NCBI GenBank assembly: GCA_027605045.1
Contig: JAQFWX010000071.1
Location: forward strand, 124,001 to 188,000
Direction of reading: 5' to 3'
Length of the DNA stretch: 64,000 bases
Origin: Phallus indusiatus
Lineage: Eukaryota > Basidiomycota > Agaricomycetes > Phallales > Phallaceae
Part shown: piece after piece, positions 45,831 to 60,559 of the stretch
Layout: every line of letters begins with the position of its first letter
How positions within the stretch are numbered: the first letter of the stretch is position 1
Notes under the pieces: generated by a model
What the model was told of the DNA's origin: nothing
Databases searched by the model: none
Seen by the model: only the letters and a program-made list of their open reading frames with translations
Translations under genes and position numbers: made by a program

Positions 45831-47618
45831 ATGTCATCCTATAGATTGGAAAGCCCTCGTCCACGCTCTCAGCTGGCTCCAATTCGCGTTCGTTCAAGCT
45901 ACACTCCTTCAGTCGCAGGCTCTCCAACCACTCTTCTTTATGATCTTCCACAATCTTCCTCGTCTGCACGTTCCCCACCGCCCCAAAAATCAACGCACGA
46001 TTCCGTAATTTATTCACCACCACCTTTGAAATCCCCAACCCTTCCCCCAGATTCACCCCGCCTTCGGCCTCGTCAAACCCCTCCCCCTCGCACTCGCTCC
46101 GTAACACCCGCTTTAACATATCGTCAAGAACTGGATAGCTTTGCTTCACATTGCCGTGCATGGTACGTTACGAATGATCGGAAAGCCGGCTCAGCCGTAT
46201 TCCCTATATATTTTCCGAACCGTTACCCTAAACGCCGTTTTCGTTTCAGGTATTTCGACCAAGATGAACGCGCCGGAAGGCAAATGACCCAAATTCTTGA
46301 ATCCCTTGATCCTTCACAGCGTGCACCCTTTTCCAGACTTCAATCTAGCATTCGGACCGCGTATCATGAAGCCATGAGTAGACGGCGTCGTTCCGAATTC
46401 AGAGCACATTTATCCTCAACTCACCCCGGTGGATCATTAGCTCCCTCATCTCGGGCTAATCCGAGCGGGAAAGCTGCTAAGAAAGAGCGATATGATCGCT
46501 TTTCCCGATTTATTAAAACTTGGTGTATGACTGGCATGCCTGGGCCTCGTCCGTTCTTCCAAGCTCTATGGGCTGTCATGCGATTACAAGTCTTGCCCGT
46601 CGATCTGGGTGGTGCGGGTCCTCATCGGATTGAATGGGAGTTTGATGATGCTGTTTTCCAAGAATCCGCGTTAGTTGAATTGTTTTCCTTTTCTTTCTGT
46701 TCTCTCCTCTTCTTTGACTTTCACCATCCTGTGCAAAAAAAAAATGAATTGCTAATAATGGTTTTCTATTCCATGCAGCGGCAAGGAATTTATGTTGGAG
46801 GCAATTGATGTTCTCAAAGGGGTTAGACCATTTTTCCTTTTTTCATTTCGTTCTTTAATATTGGTCTTTAATGTGCTGAGATTTATTTTTTTGGCGTTTT
46901 CGTCCGATTATGCAAACAGGTCTTAGGATTTGAGGAGTGCCTACCTCCTCAGTCACATCGGCAGAGTCGCGTTGATGATAATACCGGTGGTGGTGGTGGT
47001 GGATCCATTTCAACATCGACCGCTAAAATAGCGAATGTACGTCCTCGTTCACCGTCAGATCCGTTTCTGGATACGCCCACGTTGTCCCATTCAATTGGGA
47101 GCACCGTATCAGGTTCACCGCCCGCTCTTGGCTCGAACAGTAATAATGAAAATAATAATAATGCAAGTACAGAGAACGATCGACTGACTGAATTACCTGT
47201 CAATTTCCGTCAACAACAGCAACAACAACAAGCACGCGAGCAGGCACAAGGAAAATCAACATCATTCGACTCCGATGAAGATAGCGAAGGACCATTTTTG
47301 CGCGTATGGACGGTGTCCGATCTAGGCAATCCAGAGCTCCAGGCGCTCATTTCGCTATTTCCTGATTTCATTGCGAGACATGCGTTGCCCCGGTTTCCAG
47401 TGGTAGAGGCTGGTAAACGATATAATACGCGGGATGTGGATGTAGAAGCGGGTCTCAACGTTGCGGCAGGGGCAGAAGGAGGAGAAGGGGAGCGCACAGA
47501 AGTGGTGTCTTGCGGTACCGGCCGAATAATGGTTGGAAGAAAGGCGAGATCGTATGGGTGGCAAGGAAGTTGGTGGCAGAGATTTACTGGCTGGTGGAGA
47601 CGACTATTTGGATGCTAA
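45831..47618 (+). CDS. Conserved-looking fungal protein of unknown function
   Basis: I do not recognise a named family. Three exons encode about 510 aa. The N-terminus is disordered, rich in Ser, Pro and Arg (MSSYRLESPRPRSQLAPIRV). A globular part follows (LTYRQELDSFASHCRAWYV, YDRFSRFIKTWCMTGMPGPR, FFQALWAVMRLQVLPVDLGG, HRIEWEFDDAVFQESAGKEF), continuing after the intron at about 46670-46780 with MLEAIDVLKGVLGFEE. Then come Gly, Asn and Gln homopolymers, an acidic patch, LRVWTVSDLGNPELQALISL and a Trp-rich C-terminus (YGWQGSWWQRFTGWWRRLFG), which could be a membrane-binding amphipathic helix. Intron joins keep frame, so it is a real gene. Confidence 0.65.
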
Positions 47619-49586
<1,968 letters not shown>

Positions 49587-50392
49587 TTTATTATCACTAA
49601 TATTTATTATGTATTCTTTTTTGGTGCTGGATTTCAAAACTCTAAAACTTGATGGTACATATGTATTTGAAGATAGATAGAAAAAAAGAAGTAGAAAGAA
49701 ACGAAGAAAACCAGAGAATACTTGCCTTTTAAATATATGACTCCTGAGCTATTTTTATTTAATCATATCGAATCAGACTATTGAGATATCATATCGGAAG
49801 CTATAGCGGCTTCACCCAATGGCGTATTAGGATAAAAGATAGTGGCTAGTTGTCGGGATTCAACACTGGCAGCAGGTACCTTAGTGCAATACATATTTTT
49901 ATTGCGCTCCTCATGCCCTTTTATGCAAGCGATTATGCCGGCACTAGTAAATGTATTTTAAAACTATATGTAACTTCTGTCTAAACTAAATACATGCCAT
50001 GACAAATAGGTCGTAGTTTAGTTGAGCCACAAAGAAGCCACATGGTTCAATCAGGGTCAACCGCTCTCGAATTGAGGATCAGAATTTGAGCTTTGACGAT
50101 TTGACATAAAAGTGATTGTAGAAAATGATAAATTAAGTCCTGCTCGTTTAAATGGCTTAATAGATCCATAATGATCCTGAAGAATATCTCAGATTTTTGA
50201 TCTTCCGAACGCGATGACAACCACGACGACACAGGGTTCCGTGTGGCGGCTGTTGATGACAAGCGGGACAAAAGAGAGGACCTTAAGGAAACGATCGCTG
50301 ACATAATCGTGAAGTAAACATGCACGTGACAAAACGCGTCTCTGTTTTCGGCTGAGTTCGGAATCAAAACTCGTCAGACTGTTCATTTTCAT
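49587..50392. other. Intergenic, HEM2 3' region and CHS promoter
   Basis: About 800 bp. The left part is AT-rich 3' flanking sequence. The right part holds one doubtful minus-strand ORF (50047-50304), described separately, and must include the chitin synthase promoter. Confidence 0.45.
50047..50304 (-). CDS. Possible small mitochondrial protein, doubtful
   Basis: An 85-codon frame starts MSAIVSLRSSLLSRLSSTAA, which looks like a mitochondrial presequence (Arg, Ser, Leu, no acidic residue), followed by RNPVSSWLSSRSEDQKSEIF and a hydrophobic C-terminal half. It lies 88 bp from the divergent chitin synthase start. No family is recognised and no intron is evident, so it may be chance. Confidence 0.25.
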   Translation of the reverse strand: MSAIVSLRSSLLSRLSSTAATRNPVSSWLSSRSEDQKSEIFFRIIMDLLSHLNEQDLIYHFLQSLLCQIVKAQILILNSRAVDPD

Positions 50393-53300
50393 ATGCCCGT
50401 GTCGCGAAAACCACCACCAGTACTCGAACCATTCGAGTTAGATAGTCAGTTAAGGGACGACCTAGATGAAGAAGATGAAAGTGACACAGACAGCGAAACA
50501 ACTACAGTCGAACCGAATCTTCCTGCTAGAAGCTCTTCAAACCCGATCGGTCAGGATCCTTTCATTTCTCCAATGGACCATACAGGAAAGGTGAATCCCG
50601 CAATATCATTTCAATCTACCACAGAAGATTCGGCAGACACAATTTCTGGAGAAACCTTCGAATCCAATTCCACCGAGGAAGACTTAGCGAGTAGACCCAC
50701 CGTTCCACAAAACTTCACGTTTCAGCAATACCAATCTTCTCCTCACGTCGCTCGTAATTTCCATACTCCATTACGAAACCCAATATCTGCTATGTCTACT
50801 CCAAATGTTAATGACTCGTTCAATTATGATCCCGAGCAATATGGTCCTTATACGCGGTTGACATACCCCGCTCAACCCGTTTCAAGGTCGCCTACACCAG
50901 GTGTTAACGATCACTCATTCACGAGCGAAAAAGATCTTTCAGGAATCCTTGTTCACTCAGCCGACAACGACTCATGGGCCGATAGTACACCACAGGAAGA
51001 TTTGGAGAAAGAGTCAATAGACGAATATCTCGGGACAAAACATTTCGGACCTGCTCCAAAAGGACGCATTCGGCGTCGAAGGCGAACCAAAAGACGTGTC
51101 CTTCTCACGGAAGGCAATTTAGTGACGGATATCGACGTTCCGTCGAACCTGGTACTTCCCTGGAAAGGTGAACCTGAGATGAGGCAAACCCGGTAAATTA
51201 TTCTGTTGAAAATTAATTCACCGGTCTCGGTTTCAATTTTTTCATTTTTCTTTCGGTGTTCACACATACAGATATACTGCTGTTACCTGCGACCCTGATG
51301 ATTTCGAAAAAGAACGATTTTACCTCCGGCAAAATACTTATGACCGGACAACAGAGCTGTTCGTATGCATTACGATGTATAATGTGAGGGGCTTGATTAT
51401 TAAACTGGGATATCTGTTTTTGACAAAGCATAGGAAGATGAAATACTTCTTTGTCGAACATTATATGGAGTAATGAAAAATATTGCTCATCTGGTAATAC
51501 TTTTCTTTCCTAATGCTACTGTCGCTAAAAACCAGCTCACGAATTCATGTAAACTAGTGTTCTCGCAAGTCTTCACAAACTTGGGGTCCAGATGCCTGGA
51601 AAAAGGTTGTTGTCTGTATCATTGCTGACGGTCGCAAGGTGGTGCATCCACGAGTTTTGGATGTTCTTGCAGCATTGGGAGTCTATCAGGATCGCGGTCA
51701 CATGAAGAGCAAAGTAAATGAGAAGGAAGTCACGGCTCATGTGTTCGAATATACCACCTCCTTTGCCTTGGATCCCGAATTGCATTTCAAATATCCTGAT
51801 AAAGGAATAGTCCCCACACAAATCATCTTTTGCTTGAAGGAAAAAAACAAGAAGAAAATAAATAGCCATAGATGGTTTTTCAATGCATTCGCACCGTTGT
51901 TACAGGTTTATCCGACTGTTTCCTCTCGACATACCCTAGTCTTATCGCTTTGTAGCCTAATGTTTGCGTATTACTGGATGTTGGGACTCGTCCGGGAAGC
52001 AAAAGTTTGTATCACTTGTGGAAAACATTTGACAGAAACTCGAATGTCGGGGGTGCATGTGGCGAAATTGCCACATATAAAGGACCTGGCTGGACAGGAT
52101 TGTTAAATCCATTAGGTCAGCCTTTTCCATTCGTATGTCTTACCGATAGCTCATAGAATTTCTTCAGTTGCTGCTCAGAACTTTGAATACAAGGCGAGAT
52201 CTCAAAATCTTGACATCGTCATAAAACTGATTTTTTCTCTTCAGATGAGCAATATTTTGGATAAGCCGATGGAAAGTGTTTTTGGTTATATTTCAGTGCT
52301 TCCTGGGGCCTTTTCGGCATATCGTTATATTGCTTTGCAAAACGATAAAGACGGCGTTGGGCCACTAGCTAGTTTGTCGTTCCTTGGCCGATGATGAATT
52401 TATGCTAATTGCCGTCGTGAAGGTTATTTTAAAGGGGAAGTCTTACACGGACGCGATACAGACATTTTTACTTCGAACATGTGTAAGGTTTATTGAAACA
52501 GATTTAAATCTCTTTTACTGATGAATCTACTAGATCTGGCTGAGGATGTAAGACCCTTCCATTACGCATCTTCCTTGTTGTACTCATTACTATGAAGCGC
52601 ATCTTATGCTTTGAGTTGGTAGCAAAGAAAAACGCGAATTGGTAAAGACCTTTCAGGATGATACGAGCAAACATCCCTTCTGACATTTGGATGTCGTCTT
52701 CCAGGGTGCTCTCATACGTGAAGAATGCTATTGGAGAAACTGATGTTCCAGATTCACTGCCAGAGTTCATCGGTCAACGACGACGATGGCTGAATGGATC
52801 CTTTTTCGCTGCCGTTTACGCTCTGGCTCATACGAAGCAGATTCTGGTATCCGATCATAGTGTCGGCCGGAAAATTTGTTTGATGATAGAATCAGCTTAT
52901 GGCCTAATTAATCTCATTTTTGCATGGTTCGCAATTGTAAGCAATATTGTGCAATATCTGTGCGTCGATATTAATGCAATTGACAGGGCAATTTTTATTT
53001 ATTTTTTGTTTGTTTCCGAGTTCCTCTTTTGCCGCGGAATGATTGTACTCATTTTCACGTCTAGGTTATTCTCACATCTTCATTGGAAGATCCGTCTTTT
53101 GGATTGAAAGGAATAGGCTTTTTTAATTCTATTGTTCAGGTAGCCCTTTATCTTCAATGGCCCATCTTCTCAGAACTGGATTTCCTTTTTAGTACTGTTA
53201 TGCCGCTCTTGTCGTTGGGTGCTTTCTATTTAGCATGGGAAATAAACCCAAAGCGTAAGTGATGCACAAGTTCATTAATGTATACAGTCTAACCATGATA

Positions 53301-54341
53301 ACCACAATAGCGCTATTTGGAAGTACAAGCTATCAAGTATTCTGCTTGCTATATTGTCTTTGTACATGATCATTTGTGCGATAATTTGTACCATTCAAGC
53401 CTCTCAATTTCCTGGAACCGCCATTTATGCCCGAATGCTTGTTTCCATTATTGCGACCTATGCATGCTATGTTGTTTCAAGTGTTTTGTGGATGGATCCT
53501 TTCCACCTAATCACTTCCTTCGTTCAATATGTTTTATTGAGTGCAACGTATGTTATTTTTTCTATCACGTCGTCAAACTAAAATATCCTAGTTACGTGAA
53601 TATACTCAACGTGTAAGTATTTGGATGTTTTCCGAATGAATAGCACTTTGCTGACACTCAGCTCAGATATGCGTTTGCCAATCTTGATGATGTACATTTC
53701 CCTCTTGATTTATTATATATTTGCTTGACCTTGGTTTTCAGATTTCCTGGGGAACAAAGGAAGTAGGCCCTCAAGCAACAGATCTCGGTGCCGTCATCCA
53801 GGACAAAGAGTCTGGAGTCGATCTTGAGATTATCTCAGAGCCTTCAGATATCAACACCGCGTACTCTGAAGTCCTTAGTAATTTGCGAGATCGAAAACCA
53901 ATCCCACGTTCGAATACCGGTTCAAATCCGGAACAAAAGGCGAAGGATTACTACGCATCCATTCGTGAGTAATTGCTATCCTCCTTTGGTTCAGTAATCA
54001 TATGTGATTTGTTTTTTCAGGAACTAATGTAAGTCGACGGAATTTTGGTTAAATGTTGAACACTTACGCATTAGCATCAGGTGCTCCTCGCCTGGGTATT
54101 GAGTAACGGCGTCCTCTGCGTATTTATCCTGACTAACAGCGATCAAACAACCGCGTTTTCGAATTCACCGGGCTCGGAGAAAATACGAACTTATATGCTT
54201 TTTATTCTTAGTTTCGTTGCTATCACTAGCATTATCGTATGACGTTCACTATGTTACCGTTTATCTTGTTACTAACGGGTACGTTTGTAGCGATTTGGAG
54301 GCTCAGTAACGTATCTTGTTATGAGAATATTTACCGGATAA
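50393..54341 (+). CDS. Chitin synthase (class I-III type)
   Basis: GT2 membrane enzyme polymerising UDP-GlcNAc into chitin at the plasma membrane. A 270-residue acidic, disordered N-terminus precedes [20 protein letters not shown] (chitin synthase N domain). About 12 short introns, all in frame when removed. Catalytic core: [100 protein letters not shown], and the product-binding [20 protein letters not shown]. Then come the C-terminal membrane helices ([60 protein letters not shown]), with [20 protein letters not shown], and the end [11 protein letters not shown]. No myosin head and no DEK domain, so it belongs to the small class I-III group. Confidence 0.95.
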
Positions 54342-54480
54342 TTTTCAACCTAATTTCAATGATCAAAACTGTATTGCTAGAAATCAAGGAAGATATCCAT
54401 CGTATATATACATTGTACATTACACATCTAATCAATCTGGATGAAGTCCTCATATTTCAAAAAAAATAATCGTTAAGGAA

Positions 54481-55764
54481 TCATCCGTATATGTATTGGC
54501 AAAACCTCAGTTCCTTGTCTGGTGAAAAGCGGTGCAGGCGTGCTCGCCGTCTATGTGGTCTCCTTGAAGACGGGGACGGGGATGAACCAGAGCGGGTGCT
54601 GTGCGAACGGGTAAAAACGCTCCTTCGACTCCGCGTGAGTTTGAGAGTCAAAGAATCTACGATAGTGGTACCCATCTCAGCAGTTTCGGTCCTTTCGTTG
54701 ACTTCTGACCAGTCGCTTATGTGAAGCTGAGCCATCGCAGATGAGACTACCAGACCCGACTCGTCGACTGACTTCATGCAAGAAGTTCGTCCTTCGTCAG
54801 CGTCTTCTTCAAAAACGGTGGGCAATCCAGTAACCGCCACTTCTTCCTCCTCATGGAGATTCTCTTCGATATCCAAAGTGTCAGAGAAGGTATCTGAGTC
54901 GGTTTCGGTATCGGCTGGCGTAGATAGACCGTCTACATCAGTTGCGGGGGGTGTTTCCAAACGAGATGCAGCATTAAAGTCTGGGCGAGTGGCATTCGGT
55001 CGTAAGAGGTATGTCACCCTGATATCGCGTCCGGCCTCACTGATGGTTTTACCTGCCACATATGAGTCCTAAATGCTATGCTTTTGAATATATAAGCAAT
55101 GGCACCCACTATACGACACAATCCCGTAGAATCGCGCCACACAATGTAGCAAAAACCGGGAAAAATCGTCGTCGACTCTCCAAATTAACCGCAATACCGA
55201 ACGACTGATTTCCTGAATCGATCGAGACGCGTCGACATAGACTCCTACCGAGTCCAAAGGTCCTACGAAGGGTATATCGGGCTTAATTATAATAGCTGTT
55301 GTACGCAACCATGCAGATAGGGCTTCATCAATTTCAGAGACAGTCTGTTCCGTTCTGGGACCAGCTCTTCGTAGACGTTTGCGAATACCCTTCAGGCTAA
55401 GCGAGTATCTTCCCGCATTGGCTGTTATCGGATCTCTACAAGGAATGGCAGATAAGGATGGATTGGCGCGAGATATAAATTGAGGAACAGGTGTTGGAAA
55501 CGTTGTACGAGGAAGTGAAATTGGGGGTTCATAATCTTTTAAAGAGGGTTCCACAATATGTTCGTTGCCAGCAAATCTAGCTATATGGAAGATGTGTCAA
55601 CTCTCGATGAAGGGATGAAAATTATTTTTTGCTTCAATCTTACAATTGTCTCTTCGTCGAACTCGACGTCTCCCATTCTTCTCATTTACTGCTGACCGAA
55701 CCGAAACTAGAGATATAGATGGACGTTGATGAGTATCGTCATGTTCAAGTGGAATTCCAGCCAT
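54481..55764 (-). CDS. R3H-like domain protein of unknown function
   Basis: Three exons, about 390 aa. Start MAGIPLEHDDTHQRPSISLV; an intron with donor GACAATT|GTAAG joins it to SRFAGNEHIVEPSLKDYEPP. A basic helix SLSLKGIRKRLRRAGPRTEQ and ETVSEIDEALSAWLRTT-like region fits the R3H-associated N-terminal domain. It is followed by SRFLLHCVARFYGIVSYSKT and GRDIRVTYLLRPN, spaced like an R3H fold (R...H...YG...S...GR.v.v). R3H domains bind single-stranded nucleic acid. The C-terminal half is acidic, then Arg/Ser-rich (RRPHRRRARLHRFSP). The tail ends FCQYIYG. The domain call is by eye and moderate; the gene structure is sound. It lies in tandem, 38 bp, downstream of the TPP1-like gene. Confidence 0.5.
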
Positions 55765-55802
55765 GTATTACATAATTTAAACACGACAGCGGTTAGTTAG
55801 GT

Positions 55803-57720
55803 CTACGGCAGACCCTCTCGTTTACGTATTACATCCGATAGCAGTGCCTTGAGTTTCTCGTGAGTCATAACCCCTGAAATACTTTCAAGAGCCCAGTCTG
55901 GTTTCCAGCCTCCAAGTTTGAGATTAACAGCATTGTTCACTTCATTTGTTTTGGGCGTCTGCTTCCAACCTGCCAACTTTTCAGGCCCGTCATTGTTGCG
56001 ATCTGAAAAAGAAGTAGATTAAATGAATAAAAAAACGCGTTTTACGAGTCTAAAACGCACCTTGAGTACCTATATCAACGTCCCGTTGAATGGGCGATGC
56101 CATGAAACTTGGTTTTTTCCAAATGGAAGGATCATGCAGAGGCTTCCTTGATTCCGCAGGTTGTTCTGAAAAGTCAACCGGATCTTGGCTGCTCTGTTCC
56201 GATTCAATTGCAGCATACTTCCGCTTCCTTCGACCTGGTGGTTCAAAAAGAGAACCATGGTCAGAGATCGGGTCAGGAGACGACGTCTTCCCAGCAGCAG
56301 CACCTGGCGAAGCTGTAACACGATCCTCGTCATTTAACTGAGAAAATTTCTGGTGATAATCGTAATTCGTTTCTGGCACAGAAAACATTGTCAGGGAGTA
56401 AGGTTCATCTGGCTTTTGAACCTGCAGTGATTGCGGTTGAGAATGAGATATATCAGAATCCGGAACTAGGATTGTAGCTCCGTGAGTCGCATGTCGATTT
56501 AACTGTGGGGATTCATCCACGATTACCGGATGACTTTCATCTTCCGAGCCGTTTTGGTAGTCAGAAGCGGGCCTACTCGAAGATGGAGATGATGCACTCG
56601 ATAATATCCTTTCGTTATCCGTGAGGTTAGGTGGACTAGAACAAGCAGCGGCGGATGGAGACCATTGACTCGGTGTCGTATGGCGATTTATAGGGGTAAA
56701 GGTTCGAGCGGGAGTTCTGGGTACTGATTCTGGTTCTAGAAGTGGCGGGTGGGGAGGGTGAGGTTCATCGAGAGTATCATTCTTGAACTCAAGCCTCTCA
56801 GAATCCACTTCTGGGTGTTCATAACAATGTATCAAGCCCTACAAAACCAATGAACAATGTGTTTAATAGACCCAGCCTGAAAATTTACCAGTGATTCCAT
56901 TTCATGCTGCCATTTCTTGTAACGGATCTCAAAACCTGGGTCAGTCTGGATAGAAGAACCTCGGGAACGTCCTGAATCATTTGAAAGAGCTGATCCATTT
57001 CGTCGTAAAATCATTGCATTATCTAGTCCTTTACTAGGCCCTTTGTCTGAGAGTTTCCTTAGAACATTGCTACGCAATTTTGAGAAAAAAAAAGCTAATA
57101 ACGTGACAAGCAAAACGCTCACCCCCGACCCTCAGCCAAGCCTCGCAAAAATATTTGAACGCGAGATTCCTCATTGAACTCTCGAGGTGTACCAAATTGG
57201 GGCTCCCCTTCACATCCAATCACCTCTACCTCGTCAATCTCGAACGCTAATTGCCACGAGGGGTTCAAACCCTTTTGAGCACCCAACGGCGGTTTACAAC
57301 GTAAGATCTGTTTGCAATTTATTCTCGAAACAGCAGAACGCCTGCTTGTTAATGGACGACTTTCGTTCTCTCTATAAAGCAACGAGTTGTGAGCGGTGAG
57401 CGGGACGTAGGGCCACCACCAACATAAAACAGCGAGAACGTACGGGTTATCATTATACGTTTTCATAGCATGTAGGGTGAAGCGAGCAGGAATTATGTAT
57501 TCTTTATCAGATACGGATGCCCATAAAAATTCCTCATCGGTCTTGGGAAAGCTGAGGAACTAATTTTGATGTTATGATTGCCAGCACGACTTGTACGCGT
57601 GCAACTTACGCTAAGAATTTGAACTTTCCCTCTTTTCATGTGAATCTTTCCCAAGTCGTCATATCTTGAAACGTAGCTTTCAAAATATTCACGAATCCAA
57701 GGTCTAAGTGCCTCAGACAT
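55803..57720 (-). CDS. TPP1/Tpz1-like shelterin OB-fold protein (candidate)
   Basis: Start MSEALRPWIREYFESY, where LRPWI is the opening motif of the TPP1/Est3 OB-fold in humans and fungi. After an intron (donor AGC|GTAAGT, acceptor CCCAAG|) the frame gives TDEEFLWASVSDKEYIIPAR and FTLHAMKTYND, equivalent to the V-SD and R-T-A strands of TPP1. Another exon supplies SRRSAVSRINCKQILRCKPP, QLAFEIDEVEVIGCEGEPQF and the closing helix EESRVQIFLRGLAEG. Then follow about 330 disordered residues with Ser/Pro clusters and a basic patch RRKRKYAAIESEQ. A short conserved-looking tail is VNLKLGGWKPDWALESISGV and ends IRKREGLP. TPP1/Tpz1 bridges Pot1 to other shelterin parts and recruits telomerase. Family call by motif only. 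Confidence 0.65.
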
Positions 57721-57995
57721 AATATGAAACGCGAGGACATGAACGACTGTCGTTGAACTTGATTGAGGTCCAACACGACAACGCGTTACCTCGTCACAGT
57801 CACACGGTCAGGACTAAAGAGGTATTGTATTAGGGAGCTTGGGATATAAACATAATAGGAAGATTGAGAGTGAGGAGAAAAAAGATCAAAACCCAGTCTG
57901 ATACAATTAACTAAGAATCATGCATGAGGCAAGCAGGGTCGTAAAGAGTCGTAGACTCGAGGTATCACAAGTCCGCTAGGGGAATTGAAACGACA

Positions 57996-58815
<820 letters not shown>

Positions 58816-58952
58816 TTTTTAAGTGTAGTACGTGATGTATAAGGAGCGAAGGATGGTCAGGCAGAGAAAGAGAAAGACACGAGACAGGTTACTGGATGAA
58901 ATACCTCCGAACCAAAAGAATGTCGGAGTCTCAACTGAGTTTTTGATCGAAG
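58816..58952. promoter_or_regulatory. Divergent promoter, ARF1 / cysteine synthase
   Basis: 137 bp between start codons. No clear TATA box is seen. Confidence 0.45.
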
Positions 58953-60324
58953 ATGTTCAAATGGCTTGCACACAGCTCCTTGCGGTCCTCAACGCAGCCG
59001 CGGCAATTCACAAGGGGAATGTTAACGCAAGGCTTTATAGGTGCAGTAGGGAAGACACCATTGGTTCGTGAAGAACAGCCTCAATTTCCAGAAAGTCACG
59101 AATCTCATCGGTACAGATACGCCTGAAAACACTCTCTGAGCGCACTGGATGCACTATTTTAGGCAAATCCGAATTCCAGAATCCAGGAGGCAGTGTTAAA
59201 GACCGTGCAGCCCTTGGCATCGTGCGAGATGCTGAGGAGAAAGGCTGGTGAGTAGCCGACGTGATTGTTCTCAGTGAAACATGTGTTGTTAATCTTACGA
59301 TAGGTTGAAGCCTGGCGGGACTGTCATAGAGGGGACAGCAGGTAACACTGGTATTGGTCTCGCCCACGTATGTAGAGCGAAAGGATATAAATGTGTCATT
59401 TATATGCCTGATAGCCAAGTATGTCACTCATTCATGTTCGATCGTCTGGCACCTTCTCTTTTTCTTACATTATAAGTAGAGTCAAGAGAAGATAGACCTG
59501 CTTAGAATGCTTGGCGCAGATGTTCGACCCGTTCCTGCCGTTGCTTATGAGAACCCTTTAAACTACAATCATCAAGCCCGAGACTATGCTGCGAGTCTCC
59601 CGAACAGCGTTTGGACAAACCAATTTGATAACACAGCAAATGCCTATGCTCACTACCTCACAACTGGTCCTGAAATATGGGAGCAAACCGATGGGAAAAT
59701 TGACGGATTTATTTGCTCTACTGGCACAGGTGGTACATTAGCGGGTGTGGGAAGGTATCTCCGCGAGAAGAGCAATGGCAAGACACAGGTCTGGCTAGCA
59801 GATCCACCCGGTAGTGTTTTGTATAGCTACATCTCGTCAGGAGGAAAGCTATCCGAACGTACAGGAAGTTCAATCACTGAAGGTATTCGTGCTATATATT
59901 TTTATATTGTCATTGCGCTGTTAATCCTATCGTGAACCAAAGGGATTGGACAAGGTAGAATAACAGATAACCTGGCTACAGAGGTCAAGAATTTATCAGG
60001 GGCGCTGCATATATCAGACGAAAAGACTATTGCGATGCTCTATGAGCTATTAGACACGGAGGGTTTATATCTCGGTGCAAGCACAGCCTTAAACGTCGTC
60101 GCAGCAGTTGAACTCGCCCAAAAGCTAGGCAAAGGTTCGTTTACACGGACATTTCAACATGTATTTGTGAAAGCTAACTTGCCACAGGATCAACTGTTGC
60201 AACTATCCTCTGTGACGGTGCATATAGGTATCAGAGCCGTCTGTTCTCGAAGAAATGGTTGGAGTCCAAGGGTCTCTATACAGCTATACCCGATCATTTG
60301 AAGAAATATGCTGTTTTAGATTAG
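58953..60324 (+). CDS. Cysteine synthase (O-acetylserine sulfhydrylase-type), probably mitochondrial
   Basis: PLP-dependent beta-replacement enzyme making cysteine from an O-acylated serine and sulfide. The start [20 protein letters not shown] is a typical mitochondrial presequence, followed by [16 protein letters not shown]. The first intron joins GKTPL to [20 protein letters not shown], then [15 protein letters not shown] with the PLP Lys. Other landmarks: [16 protein letters not shown] with the substrate loop, [15 protein letters not shown] with the phosphate-binding Gly loop, and [13 protein letters not shown] final intron leads into [20 protein letters not shown]; the gene ends LKKYAVLD. 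The ATG at 58953 gives the in-frame leader; an overlapping frame from 58832 is not used. Confidence 0.93.
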
Positions 60325-60559
60325 GGATACACATTCTTGGAAATGGTTTAGGAATTGAATATGATTACTTCACCGCGAGAGATGCAAAATCATGTAACGT
60401 AATGGATTATTGACCGAAGCAATTCAGCTGAACTACGAGAACTATCATAATGCAAGTGCAGTCCATAAATGAAAACGTATATATACAAATGCTTATTTAT
60501 AAGAAAAAGAACCCATGTAAACCATAAAGCGTAGATTCCGATCCGAAAAGTTGGCTAAG
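60325..60559. other. Short convergent intergenic region
   Basis: 235 bp between the cysteine synthase stop and the LRR gene stop; nothing recognised. Confidence 0.5.

Noticed and set aside
53920..53945. GGTTCAAATCC-like sequence suggesting a tRNA T-arm
   Set aside because: It lies within a chitin synthase exon and no acceptor, D or anticodon stem can be formed around it.
58832..59071. 79-codon plus-strand frame upstream of cysteine synthase
   Set aside because: It overlaps the cysteine synthase presequence in another frame and the ARF1 divergent promoter; the ATG at 58953 gives the conserved protein.
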